A stretch of DNA of 64,000 bases, from contig NZ_MTBC01000002.1 of the NCBI RefSeq assembly GCF_002072105.2, forward strand, positions 395,268 to 459,267, read 5' to 3'. The notes beneath the pieces are model-generated. The model worked only from the letters and a program-made list of their open reading frames with translations, did not search any database and had not been told where the DNA came from. Positions 23,870-34,080 of this stretch are shown piece by piece. This DNA comes from Croceivirga radicis. Lineage in GTDB: Bacteria; Bacteroidota; Bacteroidia; Flavobacteriales; Flavobacteriaceae. Every line of letters begins with the position of its first letter. Position 1 is the stretch's first letter. The translations under genes were made by a program, and so were the position numbers.

Positions 23870-26446
23870 TTAGAAAGGATAATTGATTCCTATGTTCCAA
23901 ACAGCCTCGCCCAAGTTAAAATCTGTAAACCAGCGGTCAGAATAATCCAAGGCTGGATTGTAGGTTTTGAAACCTAAATCTAAACGAATAACAAAATATG
24001 ATAAATCATATCGCAGGCCAAAACCACTACCTAAGGCCATGTCTCCTAAAGAACTAATGCCATTAAATTGTGCATCTGGGTCCGTAACATTGTCAAATAC
24101 GTTCCAAATATTACCAGCGTCTGCAAATAAAGCCCCCTTAATATCACCAAGTATAGGAAAACGATATTCTAAATTCAGTCCAATTTTAAAGTTAGCTTCA
24201 TTAAAATCATTTACATCATCGGTCTTACCCGGACCTAGGGAATAGACATTCCAAGCCCTATTGTCATTAGATCCGCCTGCAAAATAACTGCGTACAAAAG
24301 GTATACTGTTAGCATTGCCATAAGGAACCGCTAAGCCAACAAATCCTCTAAACGCAACAACGTTGTCTGGATTTAATTCCCAATGTTTTATGTAATCTAA
24401 CTCTCCTTTTATGTATTGTGAATAGGGTACACCAAATACAAGTCCTTGGTCGTTTTCGTTTTGTTCAAAAGGAATTATGTTTTCCGTGAGCGAAAGTAAA
24501 TTACCAGCACTTTCTATTAATGCCCTAAAAGAATAAAAGGTATTGTCCGTTAAGTTTTCCCTATTGTTTTGCGAAAAAGTATAGTTGGTAGTAAAAATTA
24601 AGTTGTTACTGGTTAAACGATCTTTACGTTCTTGTATACTGCGTACGGTTTCTAAATTATCTTGTGTAATATCAAAACCTTGTGTTGTTACAGTGTCAAT
24701 AAAATCTTCTGTGCCCTTTGGAATTATTAACCGTAGGCTATCAATCTCACTATCAAAGGTTTCAAATGCGCTCGCAAGTTCTGGATACTCGTTAGGGTCT
24801 TGGTAAAGGTTGGCAATTTCGTCTAAGCGATCATATGTGTTGTTGTACACATTAAAAAAATCTTTTACGTCTGTATTTCTAACAAATTCAATATTCAATA
24901 ATTCAATATTGTGCTTTTTTAAGGTAGTAGGTGACCAGGAATAGGATAGTACGGAGTTTAAAGATTGGCGATCCAGTCCAATATTATTTTGAAAAGATGT
25001 ACCTACAGAAAGTCTTGTCTGTGGTAGCATGTAGTAGGGTATTACTTTTTCTGTGTTAAAAGGAAACCAAATCCTGGGAAAGGTTAGGTTGATGTCTCCT
25101 CCCAATTCTGAACTTATACTTTCGTTGGAAATATCGCTATCCAAAAATCCAATAGAACCTCTAGCCGATAAACTTAATGTTTCTGCGCCACCAAATACAT
25201 TTCTTGTAATAACGGATCCGCCAAAGCCAATGCCAAGTTGCTGTATGTTAGAGCGCGTTAGCTCAAAGGATGCATCTAAAGAATATTTTGGTCTGGCGGC
25301 CAGGTATACGTCTGCGTCTAAAAGACCAAGGGTATCTATAGGAGTTAATTCTATATTAGGATATCTAAACGTATTTAAATTGGTAACCTGTCTATTGGTA
25401 CGTATGTAATCCAAATCTCTATAAACACTGTCTTTTTCAAAAAAGATAGCATCTGTAAGTGCTTTGGGGCTGTACTTTAGTTTGTCCTTAAAATAAATGG
25501 TATAGTTCTCGTGCTGTATAGTGTCCAACTTGTCTATATCCGTGTCATAAGAATAATCTGGATATATATTGATTTTGTTAAAACGATGTACCTTATAAGG
25601 CTTAGCGGTTATGGAATCGTTATTGCTTCTAGGATTATTTACGTTGAGGGTAATGTCCATTTTTTGGTCATCATTCCCTTTAATTGTATCCCTAATAATG
25701 TCAAAATTAATAGAGCTTTCTTGAAAATTATAGATGCCACTATTTCTGTACAAGGTGGTTAGGCGTTCCCGCTCTTTATTGAATTTTTCTAGATCAAATT
25801 GTTGCTTGGCTCTAACCTTGGAGCTATCTATGTTTTTTCTGTAAATAGAATCTAATTCTGCAGTTGCTATTTTTGTGTCTAAACTATCTATGAAGTAGGG
25901 TTTTCTTAAAGTGGCTTTATAGCTAATACTCGCACGTTTTTCTTTCTTGCTAGGTGCTATGGTATATTGGGCAGTTGCATTGAAATAACCTTTAGTAGCG
26001 TAGTAGGCCGCAAGCCTTTCAGCAGATTTTCTTGCTTTGGAGGTATCAATAACAACTGGTGCTTCGCCTGTATTTTTTAAAAAATCATTATACCCGGTTA
26101 CCAAAAATGAATTACCCAAACGTTCTACTTGTTTGGCGGATAAGAATTTGGTTAGCCTTTCTTTACGCTTTGGTTTTTTGTTTAACCATGCATGGTATAG
26201 CGAATCTGGATTGTCCTTTGCCAGATTGTATAAGTTTAACCTAAGTGGATATCCTAAAATGTTGCTATTTGGTTTTTGGGAAATAAGATTTTTAATGATG
26301 GGGTCTTTGGTTTTAACGCTGTCTATCAAAATCTCATTTTCGGTAAGCAAATATTCATCTTCGCCCACCTTTTTTACCGCATTACAAGAGAATAAGGCAA
26401 TTGCTACCAATAATAAACCTAAATTTGCCCTTCCTTTTTTTAGCAC
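23870..26446 (-). CDS. tamL: TamL-type outer membrane lipoprotein (BamA/TamA family)
   Basis: The 858-residue protein has a lipoprotein signal (LLLVAIALFSC, Cys21), which marks TamL, the lipidated TamA-like member of the BamA/Omp85 superfamily in Bacteroidota. POTRA-like repeats occupy roughly residues 30-400. The C-terminal 450 residues form the 16-strand barrel, with SFAGGSNDNRAWNVYSLGPG-type loop sequence and a final strand NIGINYPF ending in Phe. It assists insertion of outer-membrane and surface proteins. The usual tamB partner is not adjacent here. Confidence 0.85.
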   Translation of the reverse strand: MLKKGRANLGLLLVAIALFSCNAVKKVGEDEYLLTENEILIDSVKTKDPIIKNLISQKPNSNILGYPLRLNLYNLAKDNPDSLYHAWLNKKPKRKERLTKFLSAKQVERLGNSFLVTGYNDFLKNTGEAPVVIDTSKARKSAERLAAYYATKGYFNATAQYTIAPSKKEKRASISYKATLRKPYFIDSLDTKIATAELDSIYRKNIDSSKVRAKQQFDLEKFNKERERLTTLYRNSGIYNFQESSINFDIIRDTIKGNDDQKMDITLNVNNPRSNNDSITAKPYKVHRFNKINIYPDYSYDTDIDKLDTIQHENYTIYFKDKLKYSPKALTDAIFFEKDSVYRDLDYIRTNRQVTNLNTFRYPNIELTPIDTLGLLDADVYLAARPKYSLDASFELTRSNIQQLGIGFGGSVITRNVFGGAETLSLSARGSIGFLDSDISNESISSELGGDINLTFPRIWFPFNTEKVIPYYMLPQTRLSVGTSFQNNIGLDRQSLNSVLSYSWSPTTLKKHNIELLNIEFVRNTDVKDFFNVYNNTYDRLDEIANLYQDPNEYPELASAFETFDSEIDSLRLIIPKGTEDFIDTVTTQGFDITQDNLETVRSIQERKDRLTSNNLIFTTNYTFSQNNRENLTDNTFYSFRALIESAGNLLSLTENIIPFEQNENDQGLVFGVPYSQYIKGELDYIKHWELNPDNVVAFRGFVGLAVPYGNANSIPFVRSYFAGGSNDNRAWNVYSLGPGKTDDVNDFNEANFKIGLNLEYRFPILGDIKGALFADAGNIWNVFDNVTDPDAQFNGISSLGDMALGSGFGLRYDLSYFVIRLDLGFKTYNPALDYSDRWFTDFNLGEAVWNIGINYPF

Positions 26447-26486
26447 CTATACTTGTATTAAGAATTCAAAAATAACGTGATTTGCC

Positions 26487-27209
26487 ATGGTGAGCAAAAA
26501 GTGGTTAAAAGATGTTAAGCGATTACATCAAAAAAAATACCGAAATGAACTTGAACTTTTTTTTGTTGAAGGAATTAAAACGGTAAAAGAGCTATTACAT
26601 TCTAATTATAGTTTAGAAAAACTCTTGGTAACCGCTGAACATAGTGATGAATTCAAGAATTTTGATTGTGATGAAATTACCGCGGAAGATTTAAAAAAAA
26701 TAAGCGCTTTAAAAACACCCAGTGGTGTACTTGCCGTTTTTAAAATACCTACTAGCGCAAAGACTATTGAAGCTGATTGGACGTTGGTTTTGGATGATGT
26801 AAGAGATCCAGGTAATTTAGGTACTATTATAAGGTTGTGCGATTGGTTTGGTATTCAACGTTTAGTTTGTTCTGTACAAACTGTAGACTGTTATAATCCA
26901 AAGGTGTTGCAGGCAACAATGGGGTCTATTGCCAGGGTACAGGTAGAATATACAGAGTTGGCCTCCTTTTTTAATAATAATACATTGCCAGTCTATGGGG
27001 CATTTATGGATGGTGCACCAGTATATGGCGAGAATTTACCAAAGAAAGGTGTTTTGGTAATGGGGAATGAAGCTAACGGTATAAGTAAAAAGGTTGAGGC
27101 CTTTTGCAATAAAAGGGTTTGTATACCTCAATTTGGTAGCCCGCATACGGAAAGCCTTAACGTAGCAACGGCAACCGCTATCTTATTGAACGAACTTAGA
27201 AGAGGTTAG
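26487..27209 (+). CDS. TrmH/SpoU family RNA methyltransferase
   Basis: The 240-residue protein has an N-terminal substrate-binding domain (about 1-85) and a knotted SPOUT methyltransferase domain. Motif 1 is LDDVRDPGNLGTIIRLCDWF (about 103-122), motif 2 is VLVMGNEANGIS (about 192-203) and motif 3 is CIPQFGSPHTESLNVATATAI (C-terminal). These bind S-adenosylmethionine in the trefoil knot. It likely 2'-O-methylates rRNA or tRNA; the exact nucleotide is not predictable. It is divergent from tamL with a 40-base gap. Confidence 0.9.
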   Translation: MVSKKWLKDVKRLHQKKYRNELELFFVEGIKTVKELLHSNYSLEKLLVTAEHSDEFKNFDCDEITAEDLKKISALKTPSGVLAVFKIPTSAKTIEADWTLVLDDVRDPGNLGTIIRLCDWFGIQRLVCSVQTVDCYNPKVLQATMGSIARVQVEYTELASFFNNNTLPVYGAFMDGAPVYGENLPKKGVLVMGNEANGISKKVEAFCNKRVCIPQFGSPHTESLNVATATAILLNELRRG

Positions 27210-27214
27210 TATTT

Positions 27215-27913
27215 TTACTCGAAGGTAAAGTTTACAAAGATTCCCCTTGTTTTCATGCTTTCAATATTTCCCGTCCAAGGACTGTTAGGGTTATTATCTG
27301 GTATAATTTCATTGGTAAGGGCAAAAACACCTCTTATGGAAGGCGTGAATTTGAAAAACTCTGTATAGATGTCTATTCCAAAACCAAGTTCGTAACCGTA
27401 AACATTCTTCTTCATCCTAAATTCTCCAGAAGAATTATCGTCTAAACTATCTTCTTTTGCACCAAGGTTAATAGCGCTGTAGCCACCAGCAGTTACAAAA
27501 GGTTTTATATTGTTGTACCGTTTAGTACTTAATTTTACCAATAGGGGAAAACGAATGTAGGTAGAGCGTACTTCCCTAATAGCATCTTGTGCAGTGGTAA
27601 ACCCTGGAAATCCAAGGTCTCTTTGGGCGTAAAGCAGTCCAGGTTCAAAACGAAGGTCTACAAATTCATTAATGCGCATTTCTCCAATAAGGCCAACATT
27701 AAATCCAATTCCCTTGTTCACTAACACATCCTGTCCAATATCATTCTTGTATTCAAACTTAAAATCGTATTGGTTAAAACCAAGGTAGTAGCCGTAATTT
27801 AGAAAGGCTTTGTCTTCGTTCTGTATATTAATTATTGGGTCTTTGCCAAATAGTTGGGCTTGGCAAAAGGCCGTGAATAACAGAAAACTACTAAGTAGAA
27901 ATTGTTTTTTCAT
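27215..27913 (-). CDS. porT: Type IX secretion system outer-membrane protein PorT
   Basis: The 232-residue protein has a cleavable signal peptide (MKKQFLLSSFLLFTAFCQAQ) and an eight-strand beta-barrel pattern ending in FVNFTFE with terminal aromatic residues. Size, the LNYGYYLGFNQYDFK start and the position 4 bases downstream of ubiE match the conserved flavobacterial ubiE-porT pair. PorT is an outer-membrane component required for type IX secretion, fitting the T9SS cargo genes at the right end of this window. Confidence 0.85.
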   Translation of the reverse strand: MKKQFLLSSFLLFTAFCQAQLFGKDPIINIQNEDKAFLNYGYYLGFNQYDFKFEYKNDIGQDVLVNKGIGFNVGLIGEMRINEFVDLRFEPGLLYAQRDLGFPGFTTAQDAIREVRSTYIRFPLLVKLSTKRYNNIKPFVTAGGYSAINLGAKEDSLDDNSSGEFRMKKNVYGYELGFGIDIYTEFFKFTPSIRGVFALTNEIIPDNNPNSPWTGNIESMKTRGIFVNFTFE

Positions 27914-27917
27914 TTGC

Positions 27918-28646
27918 TTATTTTGAGGCTACATATATAGTTGCCACCCCTAAGGTCTGAGGTTTGTTCTCTACACGTATAAACCCCGTTTTCTTCAAAA
28001 TATTGTTGAAAGCCTCACCAAATGGAAAAACGGCAGCAGATTCTGATAGGTATTTGTAGGCAACTTTATCTTTAGAAAATAGTTTGCCAATAGTAGGTAA
28101 AATGTATCTGCTGTATAATTGGTAGCCTTGTTTAAAAGGAAATTTAGTGGGTACGGAAGTCTCAAGAACCACAAAAGTTCCGCCTGGTTTTAAAACCCTA
28201 TTAATTTCGGTAAGGCCTTTTTCTAGATTTTCAAAATTTCTAACACCAAAGGCAACGGTAATGGCGTCAAAAGTGTTGGCTTCAAACGGAAGGTTCTCGC
28301 TATCTCCAAGCACCATTTCTATAGTTTGGTCTAGCTTTTTTTCCGTTACCTTTTCCTTACCAACAGCAAGCATTCCAGGAGATATATCTAGCCCAATAAT
28401 TTGTTTTGCTCCGGTTCTATTAAGGTTAATGGCCAAATCGCCGGTCCCGGTAGCTATGTCCAATATTTTTTCAGGATTGGTCCCGGCCAAGATTTTAACA
28501 ACTTTATTACGCCATTTTACGTCTATACCCAAAGAAATAACTCGGTTTAAGCCATCATAGTTCTTAGAAATGGTGTCGAACATCTGGGTTACTTGGGCTT
28601 TCTTGCCTAAATCACTATCCTTGTACGGATTTACGTGCTGCGCCAT
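27918..28646 (-). CDS. ubiE: Demethylmenaquinone methyltransferase
   Basis: In this 242-residue class I methyltransferase the SAM-binding motif is [15 protein letters not shown] (about 60-74), followed by [15 protein letters not shown] and the UbiE signature [20 protein letters not shown] (about 124-143). It methylates demethylmenaquinone in the last step of menaquinone synthesis. Menaquinone is also the acceptor for the NQR complex encoded at 41447. A TATCTTTG promoter element lies 17-24 bases upstream. Followed closely by porT. Confidence 0.93.
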   Translation of the reverse strand: MAQHVNPYKDSDLGKKAQVTQMFDTISKNYDGLNRVISLGIDVKWRNKVVKILAGTNPEKILDIATGTGDLAINLNRTGAKQIIGLDISPGMLAVGKEKVTEKKLDQTIEMVLGDSENLPFEANTFDAITVAFGVRNFENLEKGLTEINRVLKPGGTFVVLETSVPTKFPFKQGYQLYSRYILPTIGKLFSKDKVAYKYLSESAAVFPFGEAFNNILKKTGFIRVENKPQTLGVATIYVASK

Positions 28647-28662
28647 AAAACAATTTTATTGG

Positions 28663-28670
28663 CAAAGATA
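28663..28670 (-). promoter_or_regulatory. -7 promoter element of ubiE-porT
   Basis: TATCTTTG on the minus strand matches TAnnTTTG, 17 bases from the ubiE start codon. The identical octamer precedes rpsO and map. No clear TTG is present at the -33 distance, so confidence is moderate. Confidence 0.4.
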
Positions 28671-28711
28671 CGATAACGGAACCTAGGTAGCAGATAAGTT
28701 ATTTGCAATAA

Positions 28712-28738
28712 TAAATTGATTACTTTTGCTGCCATAAA
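28712..28738 (+). promoter_or_regulatory. Candidate promoter of trkA-trkH
   Basis: TTTG (28712-28715) and TACTTTTG (28731-28738) resemble the -33 and -7 boxes but with a short 15-base gap. About 90 bases separate it from the trkA start. Confidence 0.35.
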
Positions 28739-28827
28739 AGAATTAAATCCTTGGGATAAAGTGTTTTGTAAACCAACCCAAAAGAACTTTCCCATAAAAC
28801 TTAGATTTTTTAATTAGAAGATAGGTA

Positions 28828-30177
28828 ATGAAAATAATCATTGCAGGTGCTGGTGAGGTAGGATTTCATTTGGCAAAATTGTTGTCTTATGAGTCACAAG
28901 AAATAACGTTGATAGATACAGATAAGGAAAGTCTGGGTTATGCAGATACGCATCTGGATATTAGGGTGCTACGCGGAGATGCAACCTCTGTAGAGGTTCT
29001 GCAAGATGCCAAGGTAGAAGCTTCGGATTTGGTAATTGGTGTTACCGCATCTGAGACCACAAACATTACGCTTTGTATGCTGGCCAAGCAATTAGGTTGT
29101 AAGCAGACTATTGCTAGAATTTCCAACACAGAGTTTATATATAATCAAGATATTCTTCGCTTTAACGAGCTTGGTATAGACGAATTAATTTCTCCAGAAC
29201 AGCTAGCTGCTTCGGAAATTCAGTTGTTGTTGAATAAGTCAGCTTTTAGTGATACTTATGAGTTTGAAGATGGATTACTGACCATGGTAGGGGTGTTTTT
29301 GCCTAAGAGCGCCCCATTTGTGGGTAAATCGGTTAAAGAGGCAGCTCGGGTTTTTCCAGAATTACATTTTATGCCCATTGCCTTGCAGCGTATGGGAACC
29401 CAATATACACTTATACCACGTGGTGATACTGTTTTTAAGGAAGGAGACCAAGTTTATTTTGTCACCTGTCAAAACGGGGTAGAAGAGCTGTTAAAGCTTA
29501 CTGGGATGCAAAAGCGTGAAATAAAAAATGTGATGATTCTTGGCGGTAGTAAAGTTGGCTTTAAAACAGCTAGAGATCTTTGTTCTAAGAAATTCAACGT
29601 TAAGATTTTTGAAAAGAATAAAGAAAAAGCAATGGATTTGGCAGAGAATCTGCCCAATGCCTTGGTAATTAATGGTGATGGCCGCAATGTAGAATTATTG
29701 GAAGAAGAAAGCTTGGAATCCATGGATGCTTTTGTATCCGTTACCGGTAATTCTGAAACTAATATTATGTCTTGTTTGGTGGCAAAATCCAAGGGTATTA
29801 AAAAAACCATTGCCTTGGTAGAAAACATGGATTATTTTCAATTGTCCCAGTCCATTGGTATAGATACCTTAATTAATAAAAAACTTTTAGCGGCCAATAA
29901 TATATTCAGATTTGTGCGTAGGGGAGAGGTATTGGCCTTAACTAGATTGAACAACTTAAATGCGGAGCTGTTGGAGTTTGAGGTAAAACCCGGCTCTTAT
30001 GTTAATGGTGAAGTAATAAAAGAATTAGATTTTCCAAGGGAAGCCATAATAGGTGGGGTAATTAGAAAAGGAGAAGGTATAATTGCTTTAGGAGATTTTA
30101 GAATAACCACAGGAGATAAGGTGGTGGTTTGTGCGTTACCAAAGGCAATTGCCAAAATAGAAAAGCTGTTTTTATAA
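28828..30177 (+). CDS. trkA: Trk potassium uptake system, NAD-binding regulatory subunit
   Basis: The 449-residue protein has two tandem RCK units. The first Rossmann fold has GAGEVGFHLAKLL (6-18) and an acidic strand-2 end at LIDTD (28-32); the second has ILGGSKVGFKTARDL (about 236-250). TrkA is peripheral on the cytoplasmic side and gates the TrkH channel in response to NAD(H) and ATP/ADP. The stop codon overlaps the trkH start (TAATG), so the two subunits are translationally coupled. Confidence 0.95.
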   Translation: MKIIIAGAGEVGFHLAKLLSYESQEITLIDTDKESLGYADTHLDIRVLRGDATSVEVLQDAKVEASDLVIGVTASETTNITLCMLAKQLGCKQTIARISNTEFIYNQDILRFNELGIDELISPEQLAASEIQLLLNKSAFSDTYEFEDGLLTMVGVFLPKSAPFVGKSVKEAARVFPELHFMPIALQRMGTQYTLIPRGDTVFKEGDQVYFVTCQNGVEELLKLTGMQKREIKNVMILGGSKVGFKTARDLCSKKFNVKIFEKNKEKAMDLAENLPNALVINGDGRNVELLEEESLESMDAFVSVTGNSETNIMSCLVAKSKGIKKTIALVENMDYFQLSQSIGIDTLINKKLLAANNIFRFVRRGEVLALTRLNNLNAELLEFEVKPGSYVNGEVIKELDFPREAIIGGVIRKGEGIIALGDFRITTGDKVVVCALPKAIAKIEKLFL

Positions 30178-31667
30178 TGCGATTCAATTTTAGGATCATT
30201 TTACACATAATGGGGCTATTGCTGTTGTGCAATGGTTCTTTTATGCTTTTGGCCGGTATTGTTAGCGGTGTCTATAAAGATGGCGCAACCATGGAAATTC
30301 TTTCTGCGGCCATAGTTACTATGCTTGTTGGCGTTATGGCCATGTTTTATACCAGGGGTCATAGAAAAGAAGTAAAGAAAAAAGAAGGGTATCTAATTGT
30401 TACTTTTGGATGGCTTATCATGTCTATTTCAGGGATATTGCCATATGTTTTTTCGGGATCCATCCCTTCTTTGACAGATGCATTTTTTGAAACCATTTCT
30501 GGCTATACCACAACGGGTTCTTCTATTTTAAACGACATTGAAGTTCTACCAGAAGGTATTCTGCTTTGGCGTAGTCTTACCCATTGGATAGGGGGTATGG
30601 GTATAATTGTATTGGCAATTGCCATTTTGCCGTTATTGGGTATTGGTGGTATGCAGTTATTTTCTGCTGAGGCTCCCGGTCCGGGCGGAGACAAGTTACA
30701 TCCTAGAATTACAGATACGGCAAAGCGATTGTGGTATATTTACGTAGGATATACCTTGGCGGAGACCTTATTGCTTTGGGCAGCGGGAATGACCTTTTTT
30801 GATGCAATTAACCACGCATTGGCCACTCTGAGTACTGGTGGTTTTTCTACTAAAAATGCCAGTGTAGCTTTCTACAACTATAGCCCGGTGATACAGTACA
30901 TCATAATCGTTTTTATGTTCTTGGCGGGTACTAATTTTGTAATGAGTTACTTTGCTTTTACGGGCAAAATTCAACGGGTATTACAGGATGAAGAATTTAG
31001 GGTGTACACAATTTTTACTATAAGTTTTACTTTGATTTCTGGTTTTATAGTATGGTTGCAGGCAGATGTGCCTGTCTCTGACTACCATCCTATGGTTTGG
31101 GGCGAAGCGGAAAGCGCTTTTAGGCACTCACTTTTTCAAGTAGTGGCTATAATTACAACTACTGGATTTGTTACCGCGGATTTTACCAATTGGACTCCTT
31201 TTTTAACGGTATTCTTTTTTGGTTTAATGTTTTTGGGTGGTTGTGCTGGTTCTACTTCTGGTGGAATCAAAGTAATGCGCCACCTTCTAATTATCAAAAA
31301 CGGTTTGTTGGAGTTTAAACGGTCCTTGCATACCAATGCTATTATTCCTGTTCGGTTTAACAACAAATCCGTGAGCGAACATATTGTATACAATATAATT
31401 GGCTTCTTTGTACTCTATATGCTACTGTTTATAATAGGAGCCTTAGTGTTAAGTTATTTAGGATTGGATTTTGAATCGGCAATAGGTGGTTCTGCTTCCT
31501 CACTGGGTAATGTAGGTCCGGCCTTGGGCGATTTAAATCCAGTGGTTAATTTTAGTGAGCTACCAGATGTGGGTAAGTTGTGGTGCTGTTTTCTAATGTT
31601 ATTAGGACGGCTAGAATTATTCACCGTCCTAATAATATTTGTACCTTATTTCTGGAAAAAGGTTTAA
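30177..31667 (+). CDS. trkH: Trk/Ktr-type potassium uptake membrane subunit
   Basis: The ATG at 30177 overlaps the trkA stop and gives 496 residues; a longer in-frame start would lie inside trkA. The protein has about ten to twelve spans with four pore-loop repeats, including TTTGSSIL (first filter) and LSTGGFSTKNAS (second), ATITTTGFVTADF-like IITTTGFVT (third) and SSLGNVGPALG (fourth). GGIKVM after the third repeat follows the usual gating region. It moves potassium into the cell with TrkA. Confidence 0.94.
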   Translation: MRFNFRIILHIMGLLLLCNGSFMLLAGIVSGVYKDGATMEILSAAIVTMLVGVMAMFYTRGHRKEVKKKEGYLIVTFGWLIMSISGILPYVFSGSIPSLTDAFFETISGYTTTGSSILNDIEVLPEGILLWRSLTHWIGGMGIIVLAIAILPLLGIGGMQLFSAEAPGPGGDKLHPRITDTAKRLWYIYVGYTLAETLLLWAAGMTFFDAINHALATLSTGGFSTKNASVAFYNYSPVIQYIIIVFMFLAGTNFVMSYFAFTGKIQRVLQDEEFRVYTIFTISFTLISGFIVWLQADVPVSDYHPMVWGEAESAFRHSLFQVVAIITTTGFVTADFTNWTPFLTVFFFGLMFLGGCAGSTSGGIKVMRHLLIIKNGLLEFKRSLHTNAIIPVRFNNKSVSEHIVYNIIGFFVLYMLLFIIGALVLSYLGLDFESAIGGSASSLGNVGPALGDLNPVVNFSELPDVGKLWCCFLMLLGRLELFTVLIIFVPYFWKKV

Positions 31668-31669
31668 AG

Positions 31670-32860
31670 CTATAAAACGGCTTTGATCCTAGCTACGGCT
31701 TCTTTAATTTCATCTACGCTGGCAGCATAGGAAATACGAATACCGTTTGGGTTTCCAAAGGCATCTCCGGTAACGGTTGCCACGTTTGCATGCTCTAAAA
31801 TGTACATGGCAAAATCCGAAGCGTTGTTAATTTTTGTTCCATTCAGCTCTTTTCCAAAATAACTTGAAATGTTTGGGAACACATAGAACGCTCCGTCTGG
31901 TTCGTTACATTCAAAACCAGGAATGTCATTTAAAAGTTCAAGAATTAATTTTCTTCTATTCTTAAACTCATCTACCATATATTGGATGCGTTCTGGGCTT
32001 TCTTCTAAAGCTGTAATTACCGCACGTTGGGCAATACAATTAGCGCCACTGGTAACTTGTCCTTGTAGTTTGTTACAAGCCCTAGCAATGTAACTTGGTG
32101 CGCCAATGTAACCAATTCTCCAGCCGGTCATGGCAAATGCCTTTGCAACCCCGTTCACTGTCACGGTTCGGTCATACATGTCTTCAAATTGCGCCATAGA
32201 TGCGTGCGCTGTTACACCGTAATTAATGTGCTCGTAAATTTCATCACTTACCACTATAATTTGTGGATGTTTTTGTAAAACATCGGCCAGTGCACGTAGC
32301 TCTTCTTTACTATATATAGACCCACTTGGGTTACAAGGAGAGCTGTACCAAATCATTTTGGTTTTTGGGGTTATGGCATCCTCTAGTTGCTCGGGAGTCA
32401 TTTTAAAATTAGAAGCTATGGTAGTGGGTACCTCTACCGGCACCCCGTCTGCAAGCTTAACAATATCGCTATAGCTAACCCAATAAGGACAAGGTAAAAT
32501 AACCTCGTCTCCTTTGTTTAATACTGCTTGTGCAACATTGTAAAGCGATTGTTTGGCGCCCGTGGAAACAACTATTTGGGCAGGCTCGTAAGAGAGGCCA
32601 TTATCTCTTTTGAATTTAGTAATAATAGCTTGCTTTAAATCAGCATAACCATCTACTGGAGTGTAGGAGTTGTAATTTTGGTCTATTGCCGCTTTAGCTG
32701 CTTCTTTAATATAGTCTGGAGTATTAAAATCTGGTTCTCCAAGGCTTAATCCTATTACGTCTTTTCCTTCAGCCCTTAAAGATCTTGCCTTTGCCGCCAT
32801 CTCTAAAGTTGCCGATGGCACTAAGCTGTTAATCCTGTCTGATAGTTGCTGGTTGCTCAT
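31670..32860 (-). CDS. aspC: Pyridoxal-phosphate-dependent aspartate aminotransferase
   Basis: This 396-residue class I aminotransferase of the 1b subgroup has SLGEPDFNTP near the N-terminus (binds the substrate carboxylate), STGAKQSLYN, PCNPSG, VVSDEIYEHINYG and the PLP lysine motif GVAKAFAMTGWRIGYIG (about 232-248), followed by RISYAAS with the C-terminal substrate Arg. Aspartate is the likely amino donor, though prephenate or other oxo acids are possible in this subgroup. It converges on trkH with a 2-base gap. Confidence 0.9.
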   Translation of the reverse strand: MSNQQLSDRINSLVPSATLEMAAKARSLRAEGKDVIGLSLGEPDFNTPDYIKEAAKAAIDQNYNSYTPVDGYADLKQAIITKFKRDNGLSYEPAQIVVSTGAKQSLYNVAQAVLNKGDEVILPCPYWVSYSDIVKLADGVPVEVPTTIASNFKMTPEQLEDAITPKTKMIWYSSPCNPSGSIYSKEELRALADVLQKHPQIIVVSDEIYEHINYGVTAHASMAQFEDMYDRTVTVNGVAKAFAMTGWRIGYIGAPSYIARACNKLQGQVTSGANCIAQRAVITALEESPERIQYMVDEFKNRRKLILELLNDIPGFECNEPDGAFYVFPNISSYFGKELNGTKINNASDFAMYILEHANVATVTGDAFGNPNGIRISYAASVDEIKEAVARIKAVL

Positions 32861-32875
32861 GAATTTATCCGTTTA

Positions 32876-33976
32876 CTAATATTGTAAAGTAGGTTCTTTA
32901 CCTAACTCTTTTAAATGTTTAAAGTGCGAAATTATAGCTTTTCTCGTGGTTTGGTATTCGTTGTACGGCAAATTGAATTCTGAAGCGGTCTCTTTCACAA
33001 TTTTGGCAATATTTGTGTAATGTATATGGCTAATGTTTGGGAAAATGTGGTGCTCTACCTGGTGGTTTAGGCCTCCGGTAAACCAGTTAATGATTTTATT
33101 TTTAGTTCCAAAATTAACCGTAGTGAACAATTGGTGTATGGCCCAGGTATTTTTCATGTTACCTGTTTCATCCGGTAGTGGTGTTTCTGCTTCTTCTACT
33201 ATGTGTGCTAACTGAAAAACCACACTTAAAATTAAGCCAGCGGTATAATGCATTACAAAAAAGCCAATTAAAACATGCCACCAAGGAATATCAAAAAATA
33301 GTATGGGCAATAAAATCCAGATGGTAAAATATAAGGCTTTGGTAATGGCAAGGGTGCTCCAGTTTAAAACTGGGTTAGGCAATTTGCCATAAGACAATTT
33401 TCTCTTGGTATAGCTATACATTTGTTTAAAATCTGTTGTAATAGCCCAATTAAAGGTAAGTAGCCCATACAATAAAATGCTGTACCAATGTTGAAATTTA
33501 TGGTGTTTTTTCCATTCAGCATGTTCAGAAAAACGTAAGATTCTACCAGCTTCCATGTCTTCATCGTGTTCGTGGATATTGGTATACGTATGGTGTAAAA
33601 CATTATGTTGTACTTGCCAATTGTATACATTACCGGCTAAGAGGTACATGCTGCTACCCATAATTTTGTTAACCCAACTTTTTTGGCTGTAAGAACCATG
33701 ATTGGCATCGTGCATAACATTCATACCTACACCGGCCATTCCTACTCCCATAACAATGGTAAGTAAAAACTGCGCCCAAGTGGGTAGGTTTAAGGATAGC
33801 ATTAAAAAGTAGGGAGTTAAAAATATGGCAAACATGATTAATGTTTTAAGGTGAAGTTGCCAATTCCCCGTTTTTTTTAATTTATGTTCTTTAAAATATT
33901 GATTAACGCGTTTGTTTAGTGTTCTAAAAAAGTTAGCGGCGTCCCTGCGGGGGAAACGTATTAAATCTTTCTGCAT
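32876..33976 (-). CDS. Membrane fatty acid desaturase
   Basis: The 366-residue protein has three histidine boxes: HDANHGS (about 89-95), HNVLHHTYTN (about 124-133) and HQVEHHIFPN (about 309-318). The third box begins with His rather than Gln, so it is not strictly the front-end form but resembles linoleoyl-CoA-desaturase-like bacterial enzymes. Four membrane spans are predicted. It inserts a double bond into acyl-CoA or lipid acyl chains using a di-iron centre and supports membrane fluidity. The electron donor is not encoded nearby. Confidence 0.88.
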   Translation of the reverse strand: MQKDLIRFPRRDAANFFRTLNKRVNQYFKEHKLKKTGNWQLHLKTLIMFAIFLTPYFLMLSLNLPTWAQFLLTIVMGVGMAGVGMNVMHDANHGSYSQKSWVNKIMGSSMYLLAGNVYNWQVQHNVLHHTYTNIHEHDEDMEAGRILRFSEHAEWKKHHKFQHWYSILLYGLLTFNWAITTDFKQMYSYTKRKLSYGKLPNPVLNWSTLAITKALYFTIWILLPILFFDIPWWHVLIGFFVMHYTAGLILSVVFQLAHIVEEAETPLPDETGNMKNTWAIHQLFTTVNFGTKNKIINWFTGGLNHQVEHHIFPNISHIHYTNIAKIVKETASEFNLPYNEYQTTRKAIISHFKHLKELGKEPTLQY

Positions 33977-34050
33977 AATATTGTTTTAGGATACCTATAG
34001 TTCTATACTTTCTTAAGTACATGTATCCAATTTTAAGTGCTTAAAAATAC

Positions 34051-34058
34051 TACTTTTG
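34051..34058 (+). promoter_or_regulatory. -7 promoter element of rsmG
   Basis: TACTTTTG matches TAnnTTTG 22 bases upstream of the rsmG start. The -33 region (TTTT near 34031) is only a weak match. Confidence 0.35.
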
Positions 34059-34080
34059 CGCCAAAATAATTCTTGTTTGC

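Noticed and set aside
23817..23900. Longer N-terminus for fbaA
   Set aside because: The added 28 residues overlap tamL and do not look like aldolase; the ATG at 23816 gives the family N-terminus.
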